A stretch of DNA of 64,000 nt, from positions 124,001 through 188,000 of the forward strand of contig NZ_JARHTQ010000003.1 in the NCBI RefSeq assembly GCF_029223525.1, in the 5' to 3' direction. Positions 23,798 to 31,723 of this stretch are shown piece by piece. The stretch is from Streptantibioticus ferralitis (GTDB lineage: Bacteria > Actinomycetota > Actinomycetes > Streptomycetales > Streptomycetaceae). Position 1 is the first letter of the stretch. The number at the start of each line of letters is the position of its first letter. Below the pieces are notes generated by a model. That model was given only the letters and a program-made list of their open reading frames with translations, did no database searches and was not told where the DNA came from. The translations under genes were made by a program, and so were the position numbers.

Positions 23798-25129
23798 GTG
23801 GTCGCGCGCTATATCTGGCTGACCGCCTTGGTCCTGGTGGGCATCGCCTACCTCACCCGGCGGCGGTGGGAGCCTCGGCTGACTCGTCGCGGTATCGACC
23901 TGCGGGCGGTGCCGTGGCGGTGGTACCTGGCGGGGTTCCCGGCGACCGTGATTCGGATGCGGTTGACCTGGCGGCAGACCTGCCTGCTGAACAATCTGTC
24001 CATCTCGCCTAGGGGTAACCGTGGGCTACTCGGCGGCTTGGTGGTGCAGGGCAGTGCGCTGCGGCAAATCCCGCCGCGCTTGGGCCTGCCGCGTCCTACA
24101 CGTGGGGGCCTGGTCGTCAAGGTCGGCTTACATGCCGGACAGACACCCGCGCCGTTCGTACAGGCGGTGGACGCGCTTGCGCACGCGTGGGGGGTGTACG
24201 GGGTGCGTGTCACCTCCCCGGCGCGCGGCCTCGTGGTGATCACGGTGACAGCCCGCGATCCGCTCACGGACGCAGAGGTCGCGGAAACGCCGGAGCCTGC
24301 ACGGCTGTTGATGGCGCGGGTCGGCCGGATCGAGAGCGGCGGCGCGTGGCTGGTCGATTTCCGGACGGTGGCTCATTGGCTGGTCGTCGGCGCGACGACG
24401 TCCGGCAAATCCAACTGGTTGGGAGCGCTCCTCGTGGCGCTGGCTCGTCAGCCGGTGGGCCTGGTCGGTATCGACTGCAAAGGCGGTCTTGAGCTGTCGC
24501 TGTGGGCTCCTCGGCTCTCGGCCCTGGCGATCAATCGACGGCAGGCGCGGGCGCTGCTGGAAGCGCTGGTGACGGAACTGGAAAGCCGTATGTCCGTCTG
24601 CCGTGCGGCGGGCGTGCGCAACGTGTGGGAACTGCCAGAAGATGACCGCCCGATGCCGCTGGTGGTGATCGTGGACGAGATCGCCGAGTTGTACCTGTCG
24701 GACGGGTCGCGCGAAGCACGCGATGAGACGACCGCGTGCGCGGTGCTGCTGCTCCGACTGGCGCAGCTCGGGGCGGCGCTCGGGGTCCACCTGGTGGTCG
24801 CAGGCCAACGGTTCGGTGCCGAACTCGGCGCGGGCGTCACGGCGCTGCGGGCACAACTGAGCGGGCGCGTGGCTCATCGCGTCAACGATCCCACCACTGC
24901 CGAAATGGCGTTGGGCGACCTGGCTCCGGATGCCCTCGCGGCGGCTCAGATGATCACGGAGGAGGAACGGGGGGTCGCGGTGACCACAGTTGGCGGCCGG
25001 TGGCTGCGGGCTCGCTCCACCCATGTGCCAACCGACCACGCGCGCGAGGTTGCTGCCGAGACTGCCTGGCTCCGGCCGGACTTCCCGGCGCTGGCGTCCG
25101 CCACTGCAGAAGGGGTGGAAGCGGTATGA
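23798..25129 (+). CDS. TraB-like FtsK/SpoIIIE DNA translocase for conjugative transfer
   Basis: 443 residues. An N-terminal membrane helix (about 5-20) and a basic region precede a RecA-type motor: Walker A GATTSGKS at 198-205, Walker B LVVIVDEIAEL with D293/E294. A C-terminal region around 385-425 with RVNDPTTAEMALGD follows. TraB-type proteins form a hexameric pore and move double-stranded DNA between mycelia, the hallmark of Streptomyces conjugation. The gene is in an operon with the SCO3933-type protein, a small membrane protein and Rep. Confidence 0.9.
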   Translation: MVARYIWLTALVLVGIAYLTRRRWEPRLTRRGIDLRAVPWRWYLAGFPATVIRMRLTWRQTCLLNNLSISPRGNRGLLGGLVVQGSALRQIPPRLGLPRPTRGGLVVKVGLHAGQTPAPFVQAVDALAHAWGVYGVRVTSPARGLVVITVTARDPLTDAEVAETPEPARLLMARVGRIESGGAWLVDFRTVAHWLVVGATTSGKSNWLGALLVALARQPVGLVGIDCKGGLELSLWAPRLSALAINRRQARALLEALVTELESRMSVCRAAGVRNVWELPEDDRPMPLVVIVDEIAELYLSDGSREARDETTACAVLLLRLAQLGAALGVHLVVAGQRFGAELGAGVTALRAQLSGRVAHRVNDPTTAEMALGDLAPDALAAAQMITEEERGVAVTTVGGRWLRARSTHVPTDHAREVAAETAWLRPDFPALASATAEGVEAV

Positions 25130-25329
25130 CCACACCGATTAACCCGAGTGAGCTGTACCTAGTCGAGATCGTCTTGGGTGTCATCTGGTTTATGGCCGTG
25201 CGCAGTAAAGAAATCCGCGTGTGGCATGTGGTGGTCATTGGGGTCTTCTTCTTTGAGATTGGTATGACTCCCGTTGGCTACGGTGTCGCGTGGATCATTA
25301 ACGGCATTCTGCACATGTTCTTGCCGTGA
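25126..25329 (+). CDS. small membrane protein, possible Spd-type spread protein
   Basis: 67 residues whose ATG overlaps the translocase stop by four bases. Two membrane segments are evident: LYLVEIVLGVIWFMAV and VVVIGVFFFEIGMTPVGYGV. Small membrane proteins in this position of Streptomyces elements aid intramycelial spread (Spd proteins); assignment is by position and topology only. Confidence 0.65.
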   Translation: MTTPINPSELYLVEIVLGVIWFMAVRSKEIRVWHVVVIGVFFFEIGMTPVGYGVAWIINGILHMFLP

Positions 25330-25486
25330 ATGCGCTGCGCTGTGGTGGCTGGGGTAAGCCACCTGTCCGCGAGCGGTGAGAAAACGCTCTCATCGACTGC
25401 AAGGAAACCATGACCGTCCTACCTCCTATGTCGATCCACGTTGTGGCGGCTCTGCGTTGGGCCGCTCCCCTTGGAAGGTCTCCGCC

Positions 25487-26956
25487 GTGTCCATATCCGG
25501 TAACCCGCATACAGACGTTGACACGCGGCGCTCAGTCCTTGACCTGGCTGAGCGCTTGCGCGCGCTTTCCCCTACACAGGCGGATATGGTCCGCGTGGCG
25601 AACGAGCCGGGATTTTCCCGGTGGTTGGAACAGATACGCAATATCGGCGGCTGCGCGCACCCCATTTACCTGTCGGGTCAGACCACATGGCGTGACCCGG
25701 TTTCGGGGAGCATCATCCGGCGCTATTCGACTGAGGCTGAGCCGGGTGGACGGCTGGCACTGCGTTGCAACAACCGTCGGAAATCACGGTGCGGGCCGTG
25801 TAGCTACCTGCACGCTGGCGACACGTATCACGTGGTGCGCTCCGGCCTGGTCGGCGGGAAAGGCACTCCGGTGGCGGTGCGGGATCATCCCCGGTTGTTC
25901 GTGACCCTGACAGCTCCGTCTTTCGGCGCCGTGCACAGTACGGGCGGCCGGTGCCACCCGAGGCGGGACGGTGGCGTCTGCGAGCACGGGCGGCCGGTCG
26001 GCTGCGGCCTGCGCCATGCCGACACCGACCCTGCGGTAGGGCAACCGCTGTGCCGCGACTGCTATGACCTCGTCGGGCACGTGCTCTGGCATGCCATGGC
26101 GGGCACGCTGTGGACCCGTTGGACGCACGCGGTGCGGCGACACCTGGCGACCCGGGCGGGCATCAACCAAAGTGCCTTCCCGCAGTATGCACGGCTGTCC
26201 TTCGCCAAAGTCGCGGAGTACCAAAAGCGCGGTGCCGTGCACTTCCATGCTGTGATCCGGCTCGATGGTCCCGACGGACCGGATGCGTCCCCGCCCGGGT
26301 GGGGTTCGGTCGAACTCCTGCAAGACGCAGTGCGATCTGCTGCCGAAACGGTGGTTGTGCGGACTCCGTATTCGGCTGCCGTGGGCGAACGGGTCATCAG
26401 GTGGGGCACGCAAATCGACGTTCACCCTATCCACGCCTTCGGGGACGGGGAGGCCGTGAGCGATGACGCGGTAGCGGCTTACATAGCGAAGTACACATCG
26501 AAAAGCATCGGCGACGCGGGCGGCACGGATCAGCGCGTGATCTCACTCGGGGAAATATGGCTGCTGGCAGTAAACCCTCATGTGCGAGCACTGATGGCGA
26601 CGTGCTGGCGCTTGGGTGGTCTACCCGAATTCGAGGGCCTACGGCTGCGGGCATGGGCTCACACACTTGGATTTCGCGGGCACGTGCTCACTAAATCCCG
26701 GGTGTACTCCACCACGTACGCAGCCTTACGCGTGGCCCGTGCCGCCTACCGGCAAAAGGCGGCAGGCGATCAGACGGCCTACGGCGTCGGCGTGGCGGTC
26801 GTTGAGTCGGCCTGGCGCTACGTCGGTAGCGGTCACAGCCTCGGCCAAGCATGGTTCGCCCGGGCGATAGCAGAGCAACAAGCACACGCCCGTGAGGACG
26901 GCAGGGAAGCTTTGGCCGACTGTCGCGGGAGGTGGTCGCTTGGCGAAGCAGCCTGA
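25487..26956 (+). CDS. rolling-circle replication initiator (RepSA-like)
   Basis: 489 residues from the GTG at 25487 (GGAAGG upstream). A cysteine-rich N-terminal region (CNNRRKSRCGPCSYLHAGD) is typical of RepSA. The metal-binding HUH motif is H252-F-H254 in GAVHFHAVI, and the nicking tyrosine is expected in AAYIAKYTSKS (Y332/Y336). The enzyme nicks the plus-strand origin and drives rolling-circle replication of the excised element. The frame extends upstream to 25376 but with poor codon use. The origin itself was not identified. Confidence 0.88.
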   Translation: MSISGNPHTDVDTRRSVLDLAERLRALSPTQADMVRVANEPGFSRWLEQIRNIGGCAHPIYLSGQTTWRDPVSGSIIRRYSTEAEPGGRLALRCNNRRKSRCGPCSYLHAGDTYHVVRSGLVGGKGTPVAVRDHPRLFVTLTAPSFGAVHSTGGRCHPRRDGGVCEHGRPVGCGLRHADTDPAVGQPLCRDCYDLVGHVLWHAMAGTLWTRWTHAVRRHLATRAGINQSAFPQYARLSFAKVAEYQKRGAVHFHAVIRLDGPDGPDASPPGWGSVELLQDAVRSAAETVVVRTPYSAAVGERVIRWGTQIDVHPIHAFGDGEAVSDDAVAAYIAKYTSKSIGDAGGTDQRVISLGEIWLLAVNPHVRALMATCWRLGGLPEFEGLRLRAWAHTLGFRGHVLTKSRVYSTTYAALRVARAAYRQKAAGDQTAYGVGVAVVESAWRYVGSGHSLGQAWFARAIAEQQAHAREDGREALADCRGRWSLGEAA

Positions 26957-27083
26957 TTCAGAGACGGAACGCGCCCGGCACTTGGAACGTATCTGCGCCA
27001 AATTGCCGACTCGCATTAGCCAAGAGAGTGCGCGTCGTTTAGCTCGGTTGCTCAGACTTCCTTCTGAAGAGGACGGCGAATGA
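26940..27083 (+). CDS. 47-residue helical protein in the Xis position
   Basis: A TTG start at 26940 sits seven bases after GGGAGGTGG and overlaps the rep stop region. The sequence is highly charged and helical (ETERARHLERICAKL, SQESARRLARLLRL). In many integrative elements a small basic protein here is the excisionase or recombination directionality factor. No helix-turn-helix is evident, so this is only a positional guess. It is convergent with the integrase gene. Confidence 0.55.
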   Translation: MAKQPDSETERARHLERICAKLPTRISQESARRLARLLRLPSEEDGE

Positions 27084-27087
27084 TTGC

Positions 27088-27111
27088 GGGGGACCCTGAA
27101 TCGGGTCCCCC
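27088..27111. terminator. bidirectional terminator between the rep operon and the integrase
   Basis: GGGGGACCC (27088-27096) and GGGTCCCCC (27103-27111) pair perfectly around TGAATC. It lies between two convergent genes, 5 bp after one stop and 8 bp from the other. Confidence 0.75.
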
Positions 27112-27118
27112 GTATTCG

Positions 27119-28615
27119 TTACAGCGGATTAGGGTCGATATCGACTCGCCCGTAGTCGAATGCCCGGCCGCGCGTACTAGATGCGTCAATTATTACGGCG
27201 GCGAACAGGAAACGGAGAACGGCGTTCATTCGCTCGAACTCTTCGGCCTCTTCCAGCGCTTCCCAACTTGCGCGCGCTTGGGGTCCCACCAACCCTTTAA
27301 GGACCTCAACGGTGGGTCGCACGACTAGCTTTCGCCGAAGGCTGGAGATGCGATCTTCGATCGTCTTTCGCATCTCTCGGTACTCGCGGGTTTTGATCTC
27401 TCGGGCATCCCACATCGCCTTTAGTTCTTCTAGCTCTCGCTCGTCTTCCTCAATGGCTGATTTGTCATCCGCCCCCAATTCCGGCGCGCTAGTAGCTCCT
27501 GTGATATCCAACTTTTCGAGCTGCTTGATTGCCGCATCTACGATGAATCTTTCGAGCGTGGGCGCGCTTGCCGCGCGTCCGCATGCTTGGCTGTCGGTGC
27601 GCTGGCTGCGGCTGCACAAGTACCGTCCATCCGAACCTGACATATAGGTGCCGCATCGCTTGCAGGTGACGATTCCCCGCAGAAGGTAGAAGCGGTTTGA
27701 GTCATTGTCCGCCGGTTTCGGGACTGAGCGGTATTGGCGTCGGTCTCGTGCCTCGTTCCATGTTCCCCGGTCGATGATGGCTGGCCATTCCCCATCACCT
27801 ACTTCTTTGCCTCGGAAAACCCTGATTCCGGCCACGTGGTAATTGTCGAGTAGTGCGCGAACGTTGTGCGGGTTCCACTCCTTGCCTAGGGCCGTGGGCA
27901 CCTTCCTTTCGTTAAGCTCCCGTGCAAGTTTCTGGGGCGTCTTCCCGTCCAGGTACCCGGCGAAAATCTCGCGAACGATTTCGGCTTCTTCAGGAATGAC
28001 CTTGAGTCCGGTCTTGTCATACCCGTACCGGCGCTTGCCTCCGTGCGGTAGGCCATCCTTAGCCCGATCGATTGTCGCGTCCGTGAGACGTCGCGAAGTG
28101 TCATCACTGGAGCGGCAAGCGTGGGCTACCTCGATGCGGAGGAAAAAGCGGTCATCCGGGTCTGACAGATCCCGCTGGTTCGCTTGACCGTGCAATGTTA
28201 GGTCGTTGTCGTCCGCGACCTGTAGCAGCTCCTCCAGGTCGTAGGGCTGCCGCATCAGGCGGTCCGGGTGGTAGACGAGGATGTGACGTACCTGACCTTC
28301 GCGGGCGGCGTTGAGTAGGGCGTCCCAACCCTTCCGCTTGCGCTTGCGGCTCCACGCAGACCGGTTGTTGTCCACAAAGACAAGATCATTGGGCACGTTG
28401 AGCTGTAGGCGTTCAGCTACCTCTCGGCATAGTCGCTGCTGGCGGTCCACCCCGGTTTGGTCGTCGTCGTTGACATGCGAGATCCGGCAGTAGATCGCTG
28501 CCGTTTCGCCTGCCCAACTGGAGCGGTGGCGCTTCCCTCGCTGAGTGCCTGCGATCTTTGCTATCCGACGGCTGCGTAAGGGGGTCGGGCCGCTGGCCTG
28601 CTCGTTTGTCGTCAT
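27119..28615 (-). CDS. large serine integrase of the element
   Basis: 498 residues. The N-terminal resolvase domain has AAIYCRISHVND with R44 and catalytic S46, then GVDRQQRLCREVAERL and LVYHPDRLMRQPYDLEELL. A recombinase domain follows (about 190-300), then a zinc ribbon (TCKRCG and CSRSQRTDSQACGR), and a coiled-coil region (about 390-450) rich in Glu/Lys/Arg. It catalyses attP x attB recombination by a 4-strand serine mechanism. ATG at 28615 gives MTTNEQ; a longer frame to 28651 would run through the -10 box and the att core, so it is rejected. The gene ends the element and reads away from attR. Confidence 0.93.
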   Translation of the reverse strand: MTTNEQASGPTPLRSRRIAKIAGTQRGKRHRSSWAGETAAIYCRISHVNDDDQTGVDRQQRLCREVAERLQLNVPNDLVFVDNNRSAWSRKRKRKGWDALLNAAREGQVRHILVYHPDRLMRQPYDLEELLQVADDNDLTLHGQANQRDLSDPDDRFFLRIEVAHACRSSDDTSRRLTDATIDRAKDGLPHGGKRRYGYDKTGLKVIPEEAEIVREIFAGYLDGKTPQKLARELNERKVPTALGKEWNPHNVRALLDNYHVAGIRVFRGKEVGDGEWPAIIDRGTWNEARDRRQYRSVPKPADNDSNRFYLLRGIVTCKRCGTYMSGSDGRYLCSRSQRTDSQACGRAASAPTLERFIVDAAIKQLEKLDITGATSAPELGADDKSAIEEDERELEELKAMWDAREIKTREYREMRKTIEDRISSLRRKLVVRPTVEVLKGLVGPQARASWEALEEAEEFERMNAVLRFLFAAVIIDASSTRGRAFDYGRVDIDPNPL

Positions 28616-28622
28616 GGGGAAT

Positions 28623-28651
28623 AGTCTACGAAAGAGGCATGGCCCAGGCAA
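28623..28651 (-). promoter_or_regulatory. integrase promoter spanning attR
   Basis: On the minus strand TAGACT (28623-28628) lies 7 bases before the integrase ATG. In the integrated state TTGCCT (28646-28651) lies 17 bp upstream as a -35, part att core and part host gene. In the excised circle the left end (17028-17033) would put TTGACC at an 18-bp spacing instead. The short distance to ATG implies a leaderless mRNA. Confidence 0.5.
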
Positions 28652-28881
28652 TCACCATGCCGCTGTTCTTCGGCTCCAGCGCGCTGTACCCGGTGTCCGT
28701 GATGCCGGGCTGGCTCCGGGTGGTCAGCCGGATCAATCCGCTCAGCTACGAGGTCGATGCTCTGCGCGGTCTGTTGATCGGGACTCCGTCCCGCCTGGGC
28801 TTGGACTTCGGTGTGCTGGCCGTGGCGGCGGCGCTGGGGATCGCGGCTGCGTCGTCGCTGCTGGGGCGGCTGGCGCGGTAG
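28639..28881 (+). pseudogene. ABC-2 permease, 3' fragment
   Basis: The last 78 residues of the split permease: AITMPLFFGSSALYP, VSVMPGWLRVVSRINPLSYE and a final membrane segment near LAVAAALGIAAASSLLG, ending at TAG 28879-28881. The element supplies an ATG at 28639 in frame with the fragment (MAQAITMP), preceded by AAAGAGG, so the remnant might be translated. Without the N-terminal part it should not form a transporter. Confidence 0.85.
28645..28648. other. right attachment junction (attR core CAGG)
   Basis: Left of the core is element DNA up to GGCATGGCC; right of it the permease coding sequence resumes with CAATCACCATGCCG. See the left junction at 17026. Confidence 0.85.
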
Positions 28882-28890
28882 CCGCGACGC

Positions 28891-28927
28891 ACGTAGGGCC
28901 CCTCGCGTTATGCGAGGGGCCCTACGT
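28891..28927 (+). terminator. strong hairpin between permease remnant and tRNA-Lys
   Basis: ACGTAGGGCCCCTCGC (28891-28906) and its exact complement at 28912-28927 enclose GTTAT. It can stop both the exporter transcript and the minus-strand tRNA transcript. Confidence 0.75.
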
Positions 28928-28933
28928 GACTGG

Positions 28934-29006
<73 letters not shown>

Positions 29007-29030
29007 TCACCGACGTGGAAATATTACCTG

Positions 29031-29432
29031 ATGGGAGCGGGTTCCGGTGACCGCCTCCGGTGCGGGGTTTTGGGGACCCTCCCTCTCGCCCGTTGCCGGG
29101 ACCGTTTGGGTGCCGTTGCGCTGGGTCGTTTGTGGGCGGGGTCGGGGCCGGAGGGGTGGGGGGCCATCACGATCCGCAGGGGGTGCGATTCTTTTGGCCC
29201 TCTTCCCCTCGGGTTCGTATCCCCACCCACTCAGCCGGGAGCGCAGTCGACGGCGGAAGGGGGTGGGCCGGGCGGCAGCCGTGCGCAACGGCAAGATGCG
29301 GACACCGGCAACGGGGGGTGGGAGGGAAATCTCCGTACCCGGAACCGCCAAGCGCGAGCGGAACCGTTACCGGGCCGGAGGCCGCCCCGCGTAACGGCAA
29401 GATACGGGCACCGGCAACGGGGGGAGAGAGAA
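29031..29432. repeat. mosaic intergenic repeat, copy A
   Basis: This gene-free stretch has two modules that recur at 59031-59432. Module 1 is about 73 bp (29162-29234), starting GGCCATCACGATCCGCAGGG and ending ATCCCCACCCACTCAG. Module 2 (29281-29432) is a tandem array of about 110 bp units with GCGCAACGGCAAGATGCGG, CCGTACCCGGAACCGCCAAG and CGGGCCGGAGGCC; the second unit is partial. Long open frames in several frames on both strands are a by-product of the composition. No ribosome sites were found. Confidence 0.7.
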
Positions 29433-29445
29433 CTGAACGCAAAAA

Positions 29446-29471
29446 GGCCCCTCACGCAAGCGTGAGGGGCC
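29446..29471 (-). terminator. terminator of tRNA-Lys copy 2
   Basis: GGCCCCTCACGC (29446-29457) pairs with GCGTGAGGGGCC (29460-29471). On the minus strand the stem is followed by TTTTT, a classical intrinsic terminator 5 bp after the tRNA 3' end. Confidence 0.8.
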
Positions 29472-29475
29472 GTGG

Positions 29476-29548
<73 letters not shown>

Positions 29549-29608
29549 TCGCTCACAGGAAACTCTACCGGATCCGGAAGGGTGCTCATGACCATGCGCT
29601 CGAGCGGT

Positions 29609-29624
29609 ACTGGTCCAGTCCAAT
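29609..29624. promoter_or_regulatory. dre-like DasR site upstream of the first chitinase
   Basis: ACTGGTCCAGTCCAAT fits the DasR-responsive element consensus (A-C/G-TGGTCTAGACCA-C/G-T) at most positions. DasR is the N-acetylglucosamine-sensing GntR repressor of chitin genes in Streptomyces; regulation is inferred from the match and location 77 bp upstream of the start. Confidence 0.65.
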
Positions 29625-29628
29625 CTAT

Positions 29629-29644
29629 TGACGCGATCGCGTCA
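29629..29644. promoter_or_regulatory. 16-bp perfect palindrome at the chitinase promoter
   Basis: TGACGCGATCGCGTCA is fully self-complementary and overlaps a possible -35 (TTGACG at 29628). It lies immediately after the dre-like site and could be a second operator. Confidence 0.45.
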
Positions 29645-29700
29645 CCGGGACACTCTGTGGGGCATTGGTCTGTACCACCTCCACCCCCACAGGAGGCCCT

Positions 29701-30912
29701 GTGCCCAGCAGACTCAAATCGCTCGCGGCCGCCGCGTCGGCGGCCGCCCTCGCCATCGGTGCCCTGACCACCGTCGTGGCCACCAGTCATGCCGCCCCGG
29801 CCGCAGCCAGCGGGGTCGGCGGCAACTGGTACGCGGCGGCGCCGTACCTGATGCCGCTCGACAACGATCCGCCGGACCCGGGCGCTGTGATGGATGCCAC
29901 CGGTCTGAAGGCCTTCCAGCTGGCGTTCGTCCTCGCGCCGAACGGTGGCGGCTGTTCGCCCACCTGGGGCGGCACGGACGCGGTCTCCTCGGACACCGCC
30001 GTGGCCAATGTGATCTCCGCCATCCGCGCCAAGGGCGGCGATGTCTCGGCCTCCGTCGGCGGCTACGGCGGCACCAAGCTCGGCCAGACCTGCGGTACGC
30101 CGGAGGCCACCGCGGCCGCGTACCAGCAGGCGATCGACAAGTACGGTCTCAAGGCGATCGACTTCGACCTTGAGGAACCCGAGTACGAGAACTCCGCCGC
30201 CATCCACAACGAGATCGGCGCGGCCAAGATCCTCCAGCAGCAGAATCCCGGCATCTACCTCTCGGTGACCACCGCGGGCACCACCGACGGCACCGGCTGG
30301 TTCGGCAAGCAGATGCTCAACGAGGCCAAGACGCAGGGGTTCACCCCGAACAACTTCTCCATCATGCCGTTCGACGGAGGTTTCAACGGGGCGGCGGCGC
30401 AGACCAGCGCGCTCACCAACTTCAACTCCATCCTGCAGTCGACCTTCGGCTGGGACGCGGCCACCGCGTACGCGCACGAGGGCATCTCGCAGATGAACGG
30501 CCGCAGCGACAGCGGCGAGTACTTCTACCAGTCCGACTTCCAGACGGTGCTGGACTACGCGACCAGCCACCACATGGCGCGCTACACGTTCTGGTCGGTC
30601 AACCGGGACCGGCAGTGCAGCCCACCGGACAACAACGGCAAGACGTCCGGGACGTGCAGCAGCGTTCCGCAGGGCGACTACGACTTCACCAAGTACTCGG
30701 TGCGGTTCGCGGGATCCAACCCGCCCACCACGACACCCACGCCGACCCCCACCGGGCCGTGCGCGGCGCCCGCGTACAACAACAGTGCGGTCTACGTCGG
30801 CGGCGACCAGGTCTCGTACAACGGCCACACCTGGAAGGCCAAGTGGTGGACGCAGGGCGAGGCGCCCTCCACCGGAGGCTCAGGCGTCTGGCAGGACGAA
30901 GGCCCCTGCTAG
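29701..30912 (+). CDS. secreted GH18 chitinase with C-terminal chitin-binding module
   Basis: 403 residues from the GTG at 29701 (AGGAGG upstream). A signal peptide (to about residue 35) is followed by a compact GH18-like barrel, with the catalytic signature D154-F-D156-L-E158 in KAIDFDLEEP. A short PTTTPTPTPT linker follows, then a CBM5/12-type module (about 355-403: YVGGDQVSYNGHTWKAKWW, ending GVWQDEGPC). It hydrolyses chitin outside the cell. The binding module is closely similar to that of the chitinase at 46496. A dre-like site lies upstream. Confidence 0.92.
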   Translation: MPSRLKSLAAAASAAALAIGALTTVVATSHAAPAAASGVGGNWYAAAPYLMPLDNDPPDPGAVMDATGLKAFQLAFVLAPNGGGCSPTWGGTDAVSSDTAVANVISAIRAKGGDVSASVGGYGGTKLGQTCGTPEATAAAYQQAIDKYGLKAIDFDLEEPEYENSAAIHNEIGAAKILQQQNPGIYLSVTTAGTTDGTGWFGKQMLNEAKTQGFTPNNFSIMPFDGGFNGAAAQTSALTNFNSILQSTFGWDAATAYAHEGISQMNGRSDSGEYFYQSDFQTVLDYATSHHMARYTFWSVNRDRQCSPPDNNGKTSGTCSSVPQGDYDFTKYSVRFAGSNPPTTTPTPTPTGPCAAPAYNNSAVYVGGDQVSYNGHTWKAKWWTQGEAPSTGGSGVWQDEGPC

Positions 30913-30925
30913 CACGGCAGGGCCT

Positions 30926-30963
30926 CGCATGATGGGTCGGGCGCTCGCCCGGCCCATCATGCG
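30926..30963. terminator. terminator between chitinase and IclR gene
   Basis: CGCATGATGGGTCGGGC (30926-30942) pairs with GCCCGGCCCATCATGCG (30947-30963) with a single wobble. It serves two convergent genes. Confidence 0.7.
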
Positions 30964-30964
30964 T

Positions 30965-31723
30965 TCAGATCGACAGTGACAACAGCACCGGCGCGGCGCG
31001 CTTGTTGAGCGTGTCCGCCGCCTTCCGCAGGGAGTGCGCACGGTCCAGCGGCATCGAGACCGCCAGGCAACCGACCGCCGCGCCGATGGTGATGGGAACC
31101 GCCGCGCACACCGTACCCACCGCGTATTCCTGCAGATCCAGCGTGGGGACGGTGGAGGGCTGGCTGTCCAACGTGGTGAACAGCACCCGCTCATTGGTGA
31201 TCGTCTTGGACGTGAAGCGGGCCACCTTGTGCCGCGAGACGTGGTCCCGGCGGCCGTCCAGGTCGAGTTGGGTGAGCAGACACTTCCCCACCGCGCTCGC
31301 GTGCGCGGCGTCGCGGAAGTCCACCCACTCGTTGACCTTGGGCGCCGTCGGCCCGTCCGCGTAGTCGACGATCCGCACCTCACCGTCGTCGTAGCGGCTG
31401 AAGTACACCGCGGCGCCGACCTCGTCACGCAACCTGGTGAGGATCGCCTTGAGCTTGTCGCTCAGGGCGCGCTGCCGAGTGCCGCTACCGAGCAGGACCG
31501 CCGATTCGCCGACCACATAGGCGCCACCCGGCTGGAGATCGAGATAGCCCTCGTTCTTCAGCATGGAAAGCAGTGGTGCCAGATAGTCGACGGGTACGCT
31601 TATGTCACGGGAAAGCTGGTCGGCCGTCACGCCGCGGCCATGGCGGTCCACGGTTGCCAGTACGCGCATTGCGTACTGGACCGCCGCGTAGGCCGGCGCG
31701 GTTTGTCGGTGCTCCAGCGACAC
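30965..31723 (-). CDS. IclR family transcriptional regulator
   Basis: 252 residues from a GTG at 31723 with GGGGGA upstream. An N-terminal winged helix-turn-helix (about 12-65: LATVDRHGRGVTADQLSRDI) precedes an IclR effector domain (about 75-245) with VGKCLLTQL and the closing VPITIGAAVGCLAVSMP. IclR proteins control catabolic genes in response to small acids. It lies next to the Ehu-like transporter and reads in the same direction, though a terminator at 31955 separates them; the target operon cannot be fixed. A longer frame upstream lacks good codon use. Confidence 0.85.
   Translation of the reverse strand: MSLEHRQTAPAYAAVQYAMRVLATVDRHGRGVTADQLSRDISVPVDYLAPLLSMLKNEGYLDLQPGGAYVVGESAVLLGSGTRQRALSDKLKAILTRLRDEVGAAVYFSRYDDGEVRIVDYADGPTAPKVNEWVDFRDAAHASAVGKCLLTQLDLDGRRDHVSRHKVARFTSKTITNERVLFTTLDSQPSTVPTLDLQEYAVGTVCAAVPITIGAAVGCLAVSMPLDRAHSLRKAADTLNKRAAPVLLSLSI

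Larger units (their letters stand above)
17026..28648. mobile_element. 11.6-kb AICE-type integrative element with serine integrase
   Basis: The element is bounded by a 4-bp identity CAGG at both junctions inside an ABC permease gene. It carries, in order, XRE/DUF397 regulators, small cysteine-pair proteins, secreted SH3-like proteins, a KorSA-like GntR repressor, an SCO3933-type protein, a TraB/FtsK-like DNA translocase, a small membrane protein, a rolling-circle Rep, a small putative Xis and a large serine integrase at the right edge. This gene set is that of actinomycete integrative and conjugative elements (pSAM2/SLP1 class), which more often use tyrosine integrases and tRNA sites. All modules look intact, so it may be able to excise and transfer. 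Confidence 0.9.

Noticed and set aside
17000-28700. The element as a prophage
   Set aside because: No capsid, terminase, tail or lysis genes are seen; TraB-, RepSA- and KorSA-like genes point to an AICE.
29162-29234. A tRNA in the 73-bp repeat module
   Set aside because: It ends with a T-arm-like GGTTCGTATCCCC, but no acceptor, D or anticodon stems can be folded around it.
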